Program-made: the position numbers and the translations under genes
Assembly: GCA_002021875.1 (NCBI GenBank)
Contig: CP018627.1
Span: 124,001-188,000 of the forward strand
DNA: 64,000 bases
Origin: Streptomyces hygroscopicus
Lineage (GTDB): Bacteria; Actinomycetota; Actinomycetes; Streptomycetales; Streptomycetaceae
Reading direction: 5' to 3'
The notes under the pieces: model-generated
Told to the model about the DNA's origin: nothing
The model's database searches: none
The model's input: the letters and a program-made list of their open reading frames with translations, nothing else
Shown: positions 44,757 to 53,558 of the stretch, piece after piece
Numbering within the stretch: position 1 is the first letter of the stretch
How the letters are laid out: every line of letters begins with the position of its first letter

Positions 44757-45842
44757 GTGAGTGTCTCGCTGGTGTACAAGGTCGTTCGCAAACTGCTGTC
44801 CATACCCCGGGTACTCCTTCGCCGGGAAGCGACGAAGGACGCGGAGTTGCTCGTGCTGCGGCACGAGAACGCGGTGCTACGTCGCCAGATCAGCGGCCGG
44901 GTCCGGCATGAGCCCTTTGATCGGTTCTGGCTGGCTGCGCTGTCGGGGCTGATACCCCGCCACCGGTGGCGTGAAGTCTTCCCGGTCACGCCCGGCACTC
45001 TGCTGGCCTGGCATCGCAGGTTCATCGCGGCGAAATGGGACTACAGCGTGCGACGCGCTCGGACCGGGCGATCACCGACCAGGGCGGCGCTCAGGGAGCT
45101 GATTCTGCGGCTCGCCCGGGAAAACGCAGGGTGGGGCCACAGACGGATCCAGGGCGAGTTAATCGGCCTCGGGCATCCGGTCGCCGCATCCACCGTATGG
45201 GAGATCCTGAACGCTGCGGGTATCGATCCGGCCCCACGCCGCACCGGCCCAACCTGGCGCGAGTTCCTCACGAACCAAGCCGAGGGCATCATCGCTGCAG
45301 ATTTCTTTCATCTTGACACCGTGGTCGGACGCAGACTCTACGCGCTGGCCTTCCTCGAACACGGCACCCGGCGCCTCCACATCTCAGGCGTCACGGCACA
45401 TCCCTCCCGGAACTGGGCCGTGCAGCAGGCCCGGAACGTAGCCGCCGACTTGGACACACGTATGGAATCCCTGCGGTCCCTGCTCCGTGACCGCGATGGC
45501 AAGTACGGACAGTCCTTCGACGCCGTCTTCGAGGCCGACGGCATAGACGTGATCAAGAGCGCGCCACGAGCGCCGGGGATGAACGCCCACTGTGAACGGG
45601 TTTTCGGCAGCATCCGGCGCGAGGCCCTCGACCACATCCTGATCACGAACGAGTCACACGCCCGACATGTCCTTGCCGCCTACCAACGGCACTACAACAC
45701 ACACCGTCCTCATCGAAGCCGAGGCCAGCTACCTCCTGACGCCCACCAACAGCCCACCACCCCGCACGACCGCGACGCACGCAGACTCCTGCGTACACGC
45801 GTCCTCGGCGGCGTCATCAACGAGTACCGCTATGCCGCCTGA
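44757..45842 (+). CDS. Integrase-core (rve) transposase
   Basis: A 361-residue transposase. The N-terminal region (VVRKLLSIPRVLLRREATKD) is followed by a helix-turn-helix segment (ELILRLARENAGWGHRRIQG) and the rve DDE core: GIIAADFFHLDTVVGRRLYA (first Asp), RSLLRDRDGKYGQSFDAVFE (second Asp) and PGMNAHCERVFGSIRREALD (Glu). GTG 44757 is in register with the start of the partial copy upstream. The frame is intact to the TGA at 45842, so it may be active, although terminal repeats were not recognised. Confidence 0.85.
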   Translation: MSVSLVYKVVRKLLSIPRVLLRREATKDAELLVLRHENAVLRRQISGRVRHEPFDRFWLAALSGLIPRHRWREVFPVTPGTLLAWHRRFIAAKWDYSVRRARTGRSPTRAALRELILRLARENAGWGHRRIQGELIGLGHPVAASTVWEILNAAGIDPAPRRTGPTWREFLTNQAEGIIAADFFHLDTVVGRRLYALAFLEHGTRRLHISGVTAHPSRNWAVQQARNVAADLDTRMESLRSLLRDRDGKYGQSFDAVFEADGIDVIKSAPRAPGMNAHCERVFGSIRREALDHILITNESHARHVLAAYQRHYNTHRPHRSRGQLPPDAHQQPTTPHDRDARRLLRTRVLGGVINEYRYAA

Positions 45843-45873
45843 TCAGCAGCGATGACTTTTCGAGCCCGACACG

Positions 45874-46086
45874 GTGGAGTTCCTGGACCTGGTCACTGCC
45901 TGCCACTCGTTCGTCGCAGCGGTCGGCCGCACCGTCCCCGGCCTGCGTGACCGCACGCTGAACGACGACGAACGCACGATCGTGCACGAGAACGTCGCCC
46001 GGGTCCGGTGTGTGTTGACTGAACTAAGACCGGAGTTTCCACAGGTCAGTGACCTATTGAGGGAGTTCGCGTTAGCTGACGCGTGA
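45874..46086 (+). CDS. Hypothetical protein fragment, probably 5' truncated
   Basis: The frame reads FEPDTVEFLDLVTACHSFVA, then VGRTVPGLRDRTLNDDERTI and VHENVARVRCVLTEL to the TGA. It is helical and looks genuine, but in-frame sequence extends upstream (FEPDT) right up to the transposase end, so its true start is probably lost. GTG 45874 is the only available start. The family is not recognised. Its stop overlaps the start of the next ORF (ATGA-type overlap region). Confidence 0.45.
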   Translation: MEFLDLVTACHSFVAAVGRTVPGLRDRTLNDDERTIVHENVARVRCVLTELRPEFPQVSDLLREFALADA

Positions 46087-46624
46087 GTGATGCCGACGGA
46101 CTGATCCGTAACCCGGTTTCCTTGGTCGTGCCGCAGATCGGTCGGCTGCTGGAGACCGGAGAGGTCGCCGAGCCGTACCGGCTGCTCGATCCTGAAGGGT
46201 GCCAGAGCATCACGGCCCAGGTCATGGGCCGCATCCACCGCCCCGGCCCCGGGGGCGGCTGGTGGTACAAACTCCGTGTGCCCATCTGGTCCGAGGTACA
46301 GCTGCCCGACCGCATCACCGTCGAACCCGACGAGCTCATCCTCCGCGCCCCCGCTCGCCTGGTCACTGACATCGAGGGTGTCGACTACTCCTCCGTGCCG
46401 ACCCGGCGGGTACACCCACCGGCCCGGCCGCCCCGCTCCTCCCCCGCCGCCCCGACAGGCACTTGCCCGCGCCCGTCGGCGGCGCCGGGCGCCGCCACTA
46501 CGAGTCGTGCTGGGTACCGACCGGCGACGCGGACCTCCCGCTCGACCAGGCGCTGCGCGAGCTCGCCCATCCGGGCAGCGAGGCATGCACCGCCTGCGAA
46601 GCGAGCGACCTGACACCCAACTGA
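46083..46624 (+). pseudogene. Hypothetical protein with frameshift
   Basis: The first frame (GLIRNPVSLVVPQIGRLLET, WWYKLRVPIWSEVQLPDRIT, RLVTDIEGVDYSSVPTRRVH) loses protein character near 46430. The continuation RHYESCWVPTGDADLPLDQA then LRELAHPGSEACTACEASDL is found in another frame, ending at TGA 46622-46624. The tail has a CxxC pair and is common in small Streptomyces proteins of unknown function. One frameshift therefore lies at about 46430-46460. Confidence 0.55.
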
Positions 46625-46725
46625 CCCGCGCGCGGCGCCGCGAGTGGGCGGAAGATGGCGGACTGCGTGATCCGCGGGGAGGTTGAGCTTCAGGCGGGGG
46701 CCGTGACAGGGCTGAAGGTGTAGCT

Positions 46726-47121
46726 GTGAGAATCAGATGCATGGTGCGAGAGAGTGGTGCAGTCTTCCCGCCGGCCTCTGGTGATCAGGAGCCGCTGGCC
46801 GTCGTGGCTGCCGTGATCGTGCAGGAGGAACGCCTCCTGATGGTGAGCAAGCAGGCGGCACCGGATGTCTTTTATCTGCCTGGTGGCAAGCCGGATCCCG
46901 GTGAGGGAGCAACGGAGACGTTGCATCGCGAGCTGGGCGAAGAGCTCGGAGTACGGCCCGTAGGATCTCGTTTCCTCGCTGATGTCGCTGCTCAGGCAGT
47001 TCTTGAAGGTGTGCCGATGATGATGACGGTCTTCGAGGTGGGCATCAGCCAGGTTCCCCATCCCGCAGCTGAGCTAGCGGATACGCGGTGGGTATCTAGT
47101 TGTACTGATCGGGGACGTTGA
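46726..47121 (+). pseudogene. NUDIX hydrolase, 3' end cut off by IS481 element
   Basis: GTG 46726 is preceded by GAAGG at seven bases. The fold begins with AVVAAVIVQEERLLMVSKQA and the NUDIX box is complete: GGKPDPGEGATETLHRELGE then ELGV, with the REL-GEEL catalytic Glu residues. The reading frame ends artificially with VSSCTDRGR because the IS481 element begins near 47099, within the last strands (ADTRW). About 10-20 C-terminal residues are missing. Activity is uncertain. Confidence 0.8.
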
Positions 47122-48082
47122 TTAACCGTGAGTACGGCGGCTGGTTGCCGCAAGCGGCGTGTGGGCGGTGCTGGTTGTAGTGGTGTAGCCACGGCAGCAG
47201 AGCGTCTCGGCGTTGTTGCTCGCTGGTGTAACAGCGAGCGTAGGCCCAGCCGTCGGCCATGGTGCGGTGGAAGCGCTCTACTTTGCCGTTGGTCTGGGGA
47301 CGGTAAGGGCGCGTGAACTTCGGGGTGATCGAGAGGGCGCCGCACGTGTCGCGCCACAGGTAGGACCGGTAGGCACCTCCATTGTCCGAGAGCACTCGTT
47401 CGATGGTGACTCCGCGCTCGGCGAACCACTTGACCGCGCGGTGTAGCACGCCGACTGCGGTCACGGCTTTTTCGTCATCGTGAATCTCGGTGTAGGCGAC
47501 GCGAGAGTGGTCGTCGATGATGGTGTGCACGAATGCGTATCCGAGCTTCGGGCCGCCGTAGGCGTTGCGTGACTTGCCCGGTGTCGCGACGCGATGCTTC
47601 TCGCCTTGACGGCGACCGACGTAGCGCCAGCCGCCGCCATCGGGGATGTTCCCGAGCTTCTTCACGTCCACGTGCACAAGTGATCCTGGGTGGTCGTGCT
47701 CGTACCGCCGGACGGGTTCACCGGTCGCGCGATCGAGGTAGGCGAGGCGGTTCAGTCGCGCTGATCGCAGGATTCGGTGCACTGTCGACGGGGCGATGTC
47801 GAGTCTCGCGGCGAGTTGGACCGGCCCTTCTCGCAGGCGCAGTCGCAGGCTGATGCACCTTTTCGTGACGGTCTCGGGTGTCTTGGTCGGAGACCTCCGT
47901 GGACGTGAGGATCGATCCTGCATGGACTCGCCTGCAAGGTAGCGGTCGACCCACCTCTTCACGGTCGGCCAGGACACCTGAAATCGGGCCGCTACTTCGC
48001 TGATTGGCCAGCCGTCGTCAACGACGAGTCGAGCGACTTTCATGCGGTGGCGCGGGGTGAGGACAGCGTTCGGATGTGACAT
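47096..48082 (-). CDS. IS481-family transposase
   Basis: A 328-residue transposase, full length for IS481. The helix-turn-helix part is VVDDGWPISEVAARFQVSWP then TVKRWVDRYLAG. The rve core shows GSLVHVDVKKLGNIPDGGGW (first Asp), GVTIERVLSDNGGAYRSYLW (second Asp) and RPQTNGKVERFHRTMADGWA (Glu), ending with HYNQHRPHAACGNQPPYSRL. No lesion is seen. It is inserted into the 3' end of the NUDIX gene. Its left end (TGTACTGATCGGGGACG) is clear, but I could not find the matching right repeat. Confidence 0.95.
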   Translation of the reverse strand: MSHPNAVLTPRHRMKVARLVVDDGWPISEVAARFQVSWPTVKRWVDRYLAGESMQDRSSRPRRSPTKTPETVTKRCISLRLRLREGPVQLAARLDIAPSTVHRILRSARLNRLAYLDRATGEPVRRYEHDHPGSLVHVDVKKLGNIPDGGGWRYVGRRQGEKHRVATPGKSRNAYGGPKLGYAFVHTIIDDHSRVAYTEIHDDEKAVTAVGVLHRAVKWFAERGVTIERVLSDNGGAYRSYLWRDTCGALSITPKFTRPYRPQTNGKVERFHRTMADGWAYARCYTSEQQRRDALLPWLHHYNQHRPHAACGNQPPYSRLINVPDQYN

Positions 48083-48102
48083 TTCTGCGCTCCTGGATAG
48101 GG

Positions 48103-48139
48103 CGAAGGGCCGACCATCGTGTGTGTGGTCGGCCCTTCG
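48103..48139 (-). terminator. Perfect 14-bp hairpin after VOC-family gene
   Basis: CGAAGGGCCGACCA (48103-48116) pairs with 48126-48139 around a 9-nt loop, 33 bases beyond the stop of the minus-strand gene at 48172. Confidence 0.75.
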
Positions 48140-48171
48140 AGAACGAACTTGGCGGGTGTGGGGCGTGCAGG

Positions 48172-48537
48172 TCAGTCCACCGGGGATACCCGAATGAGGT
48201 TGCCGTCGGGGTCCGTGATCACGAACGTGCGACCGAAGACAGCGTCGTGCGGCCTCTCCACGACGTGGACTCCCTTTGAGACCCAGTTCGTGAAGATTTC
48301 GTCAACTGCCGACGGTGGTCCCGGCACCATCAATCCGACCTCGGTTGTGCGAGGGGTGTTCGGGACCGCGTGCTCGCTGTAGCCGGTCCACAGCGCGAAC
48401 AGGACGCCGGGGGCAACCTCGAAAGCTACGTAGTGGGGACTGGTGAAGGTCGGTTCGATCTCGAACAGGTCGCTGTAGAAGGTGGTAGCGGACTTGGCGT
48501 CGCGGACGCCGATCAGGAATAGGTTCGGTGCGGGCAT
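48172..48537 (-). CDS. VOC-family protein (glyoxalase/bleomycin-resistance fold)
   Basis: A 121-residue protein of one paired beta-alpha-beta-beta-beta unit: NLFLIGVRDAKSATTFYSDL, HYVAFEVAPGVLFALWTGYS, TTEVGLMVPGPPSAVDEIFT and TFVITDPDGNLIRVSPVD. The closing DPDGNLIRV strand is the family signature. Members include glyoxalases, dioxygenases and drug-sequestering proteins. No metal-ligand set is complete enough to choose. Divergent from a WYL-domain regulator across an 96-bp gap, so it is probably that regulator's target. ATG 48537. Confidence 0.9.
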   Translation of the reverse strand: MPAPNLFLIGVRDAKSATTFYSDLFEIEPTFTSPHYVAFEVAPGVLFALWTGYSEHAVPNTPRTTEVGLMVPGPPSAVDEIFTNWVSKGVHVVERPHDAVFGRTFVITDPDGNLIRVSPVD

Positions 48538-48633
48538 AGAGCGCTCCTCAACTCAGTGATTTCTCGGTACCGCTTCAATTGATCGCCGAATCGCGACAGA
48601 ACCTGTCATCTTTTTCTGCGAACATTGGTCAGC

Positions 48634-49599
48634 GTGAAGGCTTCAAGGTTGTTGCACCTCTTGTTGCTCCTGCAGGCCCGCCAGCGCATCACCACCGCCG
48701 AGCTGGCCAAGCGTCTGGAGGTGTCTCGGCGGACTGTGCTGCGCGACGTTGAGGCGCTCTCGACTGCAGGGGTGCCTGTTTATGCCGAACGCGGGCGCAA
48801 CGGTGGGATCGTCCTGCTCCCCGGTGCACGGCTCAACGCATCCCATCTGGAACCACCAGAGCTGGAAGCACTCTCCGTAGCGGGTTTGGACAGCACGCAA
48901 CGTGAGCGCATGGGCCTGTCTGCGATGTGGGAGTCGGCCGCACGCAAGATCGCCGCCCGTCAGGCCGCACCACCTGAGTACCCAAGCCCGCTGCGACTGG
49001 CGGATCTAGTGCTGGTGGACAGCACCGCATGGTTTGCCGACTCAGAGGCAGCGGTCGACGTAGCCGATCTGGCATCGGCCCTGCGGCACCGACGCCGACT
49101 GCGAATCCAATACCGGCGCAGCGCCGAGAATCAGGCCTCAACGCGGGTGGTCGACCCGTACGGGATCGTGGCGAAGTCCGGCCGCTGGTATCTCGTTGCC
49201 GATCACAGGGGCGATGGCCGGCTGTTCGCTCTGGAACGACTCTCGGCCTACGAACAACTCGACGCGCCAGTTGCTCTTCGACCAGACGAAACCCTCCGCA
49301 CCAGATGGGCCGCGTTGAAGGAACGCACCGAGGGGCAAGGTCGCGTGAGCGTGACCTTTCGCCTGCCAGAACATGGCCTCGACTTGGCGCGGCGCATCCT
49401 CGGCACACGCATCCATGATGTCTCCGATGCGGAAAACGGATCATGCACCGTCGTCGTCCGCTACCCCGACATCGAGTCAGTGCGTCAACTCCTCCAATTC
49501 GGCGACCACATCGAGATACTCACCCCGCAGACAGCCCGCAAACGCATCAGCCAGCTCGCCAGAGACCTGGCTGAAAGACACTCGACCCCAGCCACGTGA
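48634..49599 (+). CDS. YafY-type HTH/WYL-domain transcriptional regulator
   Basis: About 321 residues. A DeoR-type helix-turn-helix opens the protein (KASRLLHLLLLLQARQRITT, LAKRLEVSRRTVLRDVEALS, AGVPVYAERGRNGGIVL). The WYL domain follows (LRHRRRLRIQYRRSAENQAS, RVVDPYGIVAKSGRWYLVAD, LFALERLSAYEQLDA), and a WCX-type C-terminal extension with RISQLARDLAERH. WYL proteins sense ligands or nucleic acid. GTG 48634 was chosen; TTG 48625 is in frame. It is divergent from the VOC gene, which it probably controls. Confidence 0.9.
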   Translation: MKASRLLHLLLLLQARQRITTAELAKRLEVSRRTVLRDVEALSTAGVPVYAERGRNGGIVLLPGARLNASHLEPPELEALSVAGLDSTQRERMGLSAMWESAARKIAARQAAPPEYPSPLRLADLVLVDSTAWFADSEAAVDVADLASALRHRRRLRIQYRRSAENQASTRVVDPYGIVAKSGRWYLVADHRGDGRLFALERLSAYEQLDAPVALRPDETLRTRWAALKERTEGQGRVSVTFRLPEHGLDLARRILGTRIHDVSDAENGSCTVVVRYPDIESVRQLLQFGDHIEILTPQTARKRISQLARDLAERHSTPAT

Positions 49600-49831
49600 C
49601 CGATCAGAACGGCCTGCTCTCAATCAACGTCTCCGGTCAGTACATCTAGTGGAGAGCGTGATGTGAAGCTTGCTCCTGCCGTGAGGGAGCACGTCCTGCC
49701 CCTGCTGAGGCAACGTGGTCTGCTCGCTGCTTACGACCCAGTCCGCGATTGAAGTCGCAGTGGGATTGGGTAGTTCGGGCGGAGATGCCCATATGCCTGT
49801 TCGGGGCAGGCGGACTGAGATACTCCGGACC

Positions 49832-50371
49832 ATGGATGCTGGAGTGATGGGGAGCGGTACCCGATCGGACATGGCAGTGTCTGCGCGGACCACGTCGGCG
49901 CACGCTGCGGGCTGGGTGCTGCGTTCTGCGGTGGCAGCGGACATCGAGGTGATCGCGGAGTTGCGGGCCACGGTCATGCGTGCGGACTTGGAACGCCTTG
50001 GGCGCTACGACGAGCACCGGGTACGGCAGCGGCTACGGGACTCCTTCTCCCCGCAGCACACGTCGATCATCATGACCGACGGTGAACTGGCAGGTTGCGT
50101 CACGGTCCGGCCCGCCGCAGGCAGGCAGTGGCTGGAGCACTTCTACCTTGCTCCGCACTGTCAGGGCCGGGGGCTCGGATCCACTGTCTTGCGCACGGTA
50201 CTGGAGCGAACGGACGCGCAGGGCATGACCGTGGGCTTGAACGTCTTGCAGGGCAGTGCTGCCCGTCGACTCTACGAGCGCCACGGATTCGTCGTGGAAG
50301 CCCAGGACCCGATCGATGTCTTCATGATGCGCCCGCCGGAGGCGATGGCGAGCACTCCTGCGAGGGCCTGA
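49832..50371 (+). CDS. GNAT-family N-acetyltransferase
   Basis: A 179-residue protein. WVLRSAVAADIEVIAELRAT opens the GNAT fold, WLEHFYLAPHCQGRGLGSTV is motif A with the Q/R-x-x-G-x-G/A acetyl-CoA loop (QGRGLG), and GLNVLQGSAARRLYERHGFV is motif B with the usual RLYERxGF ending. ATG 49832 is preferred; the open frame upstream lacks protein character. The acceptor substrate is unknown. It stands alone between the WYL regulator and a decayed transposase. Confidence 0.88.
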   Translation: MDAGVMGSGTRSDMAVSARTTSAHAAGWVLRSAVAADIEVIAELRATVMRADLERLGRYDEHRVRQRLRDSFSPQHTSIIMTDGELAGCVTVRPAAGRQWLEHFYLAPHCQGRGLGSTVLRTVLERTDAQGMTVGLNVLQGSAARRLYERHGFVVEAQDPIDVFMMRPPEAMASTPARA

Positions 50372-50437
50372 CCCGCAACGGTGCGAGGGCCCCGCCTCGG
50401 TCCGCGAGGTTGTCTTCTACGGCCGTGACGTGGCAGC

Positions 50438-50485
50438 GGCCGCACGGGTTCTTCGAGTGTGACCAAGAAGTGGGCCCGTGCGGCC
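50438..50485. repeat. 11-bp inverted repeat between GNAT gene and IS5-like remnant
   Basis: GGCCGCACGGG (50438-50448) is the perfect inverse of 50475-50485, with 26 bases between. It may be a terminator for the acetyltransferase gene or part of the insertion sequence end. Confidence 0.4.
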
Positions 50486-50557
50486 TTGTCCCATCCTGCC
50501 TTCTGTGGCGTCTCCCGTGCACAATCTCGGCGATTTGATCGAGGAGTTGGCAGATCC

Positions 50558-51287
50558 ATGGCTGGCGGGTGCGAGTCGGCACTGCGTGAGCGGCCACGTG
50601 CTGCGCGGCGGCGGGCGGCCGGTGCTGGCCCGAAGTACGACCTAGTCTTCGCCGACCGGGTGCTGGTCACCCTGGTCCACCTGTGTACGGGGCTCCCGCA
50701 CGCCGCGCTCGCCGAGCTGTGTGAGAATCGACGGAGCCGAGACCCAGGTCCGCCGACCCAAGGCCAACCATCCCGGACGACGAGCCTTCGTCTCGGGCAA
50801 GAAGAAACAGAAAACCATCAAGACCACTACCGTCAGCGACGGCCAGGGCCGCCTGCTGTGGTCCGGTGCGGACCGGCCGGGCCGCATGCACGACCAGACT
50901 GCGATGCGCACCGAGGGCGTCGCCGAGCAGTTCCAGCTCCGCCCGGAAGTGGGAGCCGAGGGCGACGAGGGCTACCCGGGTCTGGCCAACGAATTCCCTG
51001 ACCAGGTCAGCGCCGCGCCGAAGAAGCCGAAGGACGACGCACCGCTCAGCGACCAGTACGCATGGCGGGACATGCGCCGACTGCAGTCCTCGGATCGGAT
51101 CTGCGTCGAGCACGCCCATGCCGAACTGTGGCAGTGGCGGCCACTCCAGCGTTACACCGGCCGACGTGAGGACTATGCCAAGACCCATCGCACGATCGCC
51201 TCGCTGACCTCGGACCGCTCCGCCCGTCGGCCAACCCGCCGCAAGCCGAGCACCGAACTGGTTCTCGCCCGACAGACGGCCTGCTGA
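50558..51287 (+). pseudogene. IS5-family transposase, internally deleted
   Basis: From ATG 50558 the frame gives YDLVFADRVLVTLVHLCTGL then PHAALAELCENR, the usual N-terminal domain. Homology then jumps to RIDGAETQVRRPKANHPGRR and FVSGKKKQKTIKTTTVSDGQ in another frame, followed by MHDQTAMRTEGVAEQFQLRP and the HAHAELWQWRPLQRYTGRRE tail. The segment carrying the first catalytic Asp is lost at the junction near 50730. It is non-functional. Confidence 0.8.
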
Positions 51288-51358
51288 TCAACCACCAGCC
51301 GAACCGCCAGGCCAGCACGCCCCGACCTCAATCGCGGACCGGGTCGTTAGAACGAGTA

Positions 51359-51383
51359 GCCCGCCGCACTTGAGGCGGCGGGC
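51359..51383. repeat. 9-bp GC hairpin
   Basis: GCCCGCCGC (51359-51367) pairs with 51375-51383 over a 7-nt loop. It lies 70 bp after the IS5-like remnant. The stretch 51384-51619 has no gene I can identify, although a minus-strand frame (LEFQLKRAVLNTREPGLLGR) has some protein character. Confidence 0.4.
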
Positions 51384-51619
51384 CCTCGATGAGCATCCCG
51401 ATGCTGCCCTGGCAAGAGACCCGGTGCCTCCCAAACCCATCGACAAGTGACGTCACTACTGCTGCCGATAAAGCCACCGGCGGCCGCCGCGGCGCGCCTT
51501 GTCTGGCGATCCTGGTGACAACCATCGTGCCTCGGCCCAGCAGGCCGGGCTCGCGGGTGTTCAGGACGGCCCTCTTCAGCTGGAACTCCAGGTGGACGCG
51601 GCATTCGCCGAACTCACAC

Positions 51620-51905
51620 CGAGAGCTCGACGAACACGCCGACGCTGTACGGGACTTCCTCACCGCGCGCGGCATGAGCTCGGGAGGCACAGTCGCGGTG
51701 ACCGGCGCCCGGAGCGAACACGCCTACCCGGCGATACTGGGCACACTCAAGGCAGGCTGCGCCTACGTTCCCGTCAAGGCCGCGGACCCCGCATCCCGGA
51801 TCGAGTTCATCCTCGGCGACTCCGAAGCCGACGCGATGCTCGCCCTGGAGGCGGAAACAGAGCGGTTCGACCAGCCTTTTCACACGCTCACCGTGCGCGG
51901 CGTCC
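51620..51905 (+). pseudogene. NRPS adenylation-domain fragment
   Basis: The frame reads RELDEHADAVRDFLTARGMS, then YPAILGTLKAGCAYVPVKAA and DPASRIEFILGDSEADAMLA. This is the A2 core region of AMP-binding domains of non-ribosomal peptide synthetases (LKAGxAYVPxxxxxPxxRIxFxLxD). Upstream and downstream parts of the domain, and any condensation or carrier domain, are absent. It is a short relic of a large gene. The open frame continues to 52051 but without recognisable homology. Confidence 0.7.
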
Positions 51906-52133
51906 TGGACACTCACGGGGCTCCACGGGACGGGTGGGAGAACTGCCATGAGAGCCCGCCCGCGGACCGGGATGCGGTCGCGGGGCTGGCGTCCGCTACT
52001 TCGACGTCCAGTTCGCCCCGTCCAGAGGCGGTGTGCCGCTTGCCTTCCTGAGATCCCTGCGCGTCAATAAGGCAGCTACGTTCCGGCATGACGCCCCGTC
52101 AGGCCAAGCGACCTCCACCGGACAGGACGACCC

Positions 52134-52625
52134 ATGAGACGTACGAGGGCGAAATTACGCGCCGCCACGACCGCCGCCTCGGCGGCGCTGCTCGCCGGTG
52201 CCGCGGCCCCGGCACCGGCGGCAACCGCCGTGTCACCAACTACCGCCACGGCCGCCCACAGTTGCGGTACCTGGGGCAGCACAACCCTGACCCTCACCGC
52301 AGCCCAGAACGGGACGACGGCGACGATCACGCTGGGCGCGCCGGACATGATCACATCTGTCGCAATCCCTGCGAATACCATGGACGTCACACTGCGGCTG
52401 GAGAAGAACGGCGGACCGGAAACGACTGTCTTCAGGGGAGGATCCAACCCGTCCATTCCGGCGGGTTCCCCAGTCAGGTTCGGCGCGCTCACCGGCATCG
52501 TGGCCCCGGGCGACAGCCTGGACTCCTACATGGGAGGGGATTCGCTGAGCTTTACCTTCTCCGTGTTCAACGTGCGGTGCACCGCGATCACCAAGCAGTC
52601 GCCGGGCCCGTTCGTCTTCGACTGA
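52134..52625 (+). CDS. Small secreted protein of unknown function
   Basis: A 163-residue protein with a Sec signal peptide: a basic start (MRRTRAKLRAA), a hydrophobic alanine-rich core and a likely cleavage in the APAPAATA region around residue 30. The mature part is beta-rich with only two cysteines (HSCGTWGS and NVRCTAI), which could form one disulfide joining its ends. Segments such as AQNGTTATITLGAPDMITSV and GDSLDSYMGGDSLSFTFSVF suggest a beta sandwich. I do not recognise a family. There is no operon partner. The stretch 52626-53012 is without a supported gene. Confidence 0.65.
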   Translation: MRRTRAKLRAATTAASAALLAGAAAPAPAATAVSPTTATAAHSCGTWGSTTLTLTAAQNGTTATITLGAPDMITSVAIPANTMDVTLRLEKNGGPETTVFRGGSNPSIPAGSPVRFGALTGIVAPGDSLDSYMGGDSLSFTFSVFNVRCTAITKQSPGPFVFD

Positions 52626-53012
52626 CGGGCAGGGAGACACCGGGACTTAACCGGGCCGCGCCGGCGAAAAATCGTCCTCGAGCAGGCCGTCCTTTTTCAC
52701 GAGTCGTGGTTCTGGCTCAACTGAAAGTGATCCAGAACCACGATTTTCAGTCGCCGCCGTCAAGTTTGGGCGATCACAAGGGCGTGGGCGTCACACGCCG
52801 TTGACGCAGCGCCTCTTTCGGATCAGCTCAAGTTGGAGTCAGTCGTCGAGTCGACCGGGCCACGAGATGGCGGCTGCGCCTGGCCTGGTCACCACGATCG
52901 TCCTCGTCGGTGCATCCAGGCGTGGCCCGCCGGCACAGCCGTCGAGCGCCCTATCCGGTCAGCCGCCTCAGCCGAACAGGGCCGGTGGGATGGGATCCTG
53001 CCTGACTGCTAA

Positions 53013-53153
53013 CTGCTGATCGAATGGCCTACCGACGCCGAGGCACCGACCGATTACTGGATGTCCAACCTGCCGGCCGACACTCCGCTCATTGATCGGG
53101 GCCCTTTGGCCAAGGTCCGCTGGCGAATCAAGCACGACTACCGGGATCGCTGA
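53013..53153 (+). pseudogene. IS701-family transposase C-terminal remnant
   Basis: It reads LLIEWPTDAEAPTDYWMSNL, then PADTPLIDRGPLAKVRWRIK and HDYRDR to TGA at 53151-53153, matching the conserved WLLxEWPxxExxPTxYxLSxLP to RWRIExDY block of IS701 transposases. Only about 46 residues remain. The following 400 bases (53154-53558) hold no gene I can support. Confidence 0.7.
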
Positions 53154-53558
53154 GCTCACGCGCTCGTTTACATCGTCGGCATGCAGAGCGCGCTGACACG
53201 GGCCAGAGGCAGAGCGGGCCTGAACGGCGCCGTCGGCTCACGCCACTGTCCGGCTTTTAACAACCCGAGTCTCGCTGTCTTCGGGCCTGACCGCGGCGTT
53301 GAAGAGCTGGTTCTGATGGTGGCGTCGGGGTCAGGACTGCAAAGGGGTGTGGGTGCGGTCGAGCGTGCGGGCCGTGTATCTGGCAGACCTCTCCCTCTTC
53401 CGCCAGCGGATCCTGCTCTGCTAGACGACCACGCAGCATCGCCACCGCTTTCGTGCCAAAGCCGAGTCGCTGACAGGCCCTGGCCAGGCTGGCACCCACC
53501 ATCCGCGGGCGCGATAGCGCGGCCCGGTGGTGTACCGGGCCGCGTCGAGGCGGGGAGT

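Noticed and set aside
51384..51620. Possible IS200/IS605 right end or guide-RNA region
   Set aside because: A GC hairpin and a minus-strand frame are suggestive, but no TnpA or TnpB motif is present.
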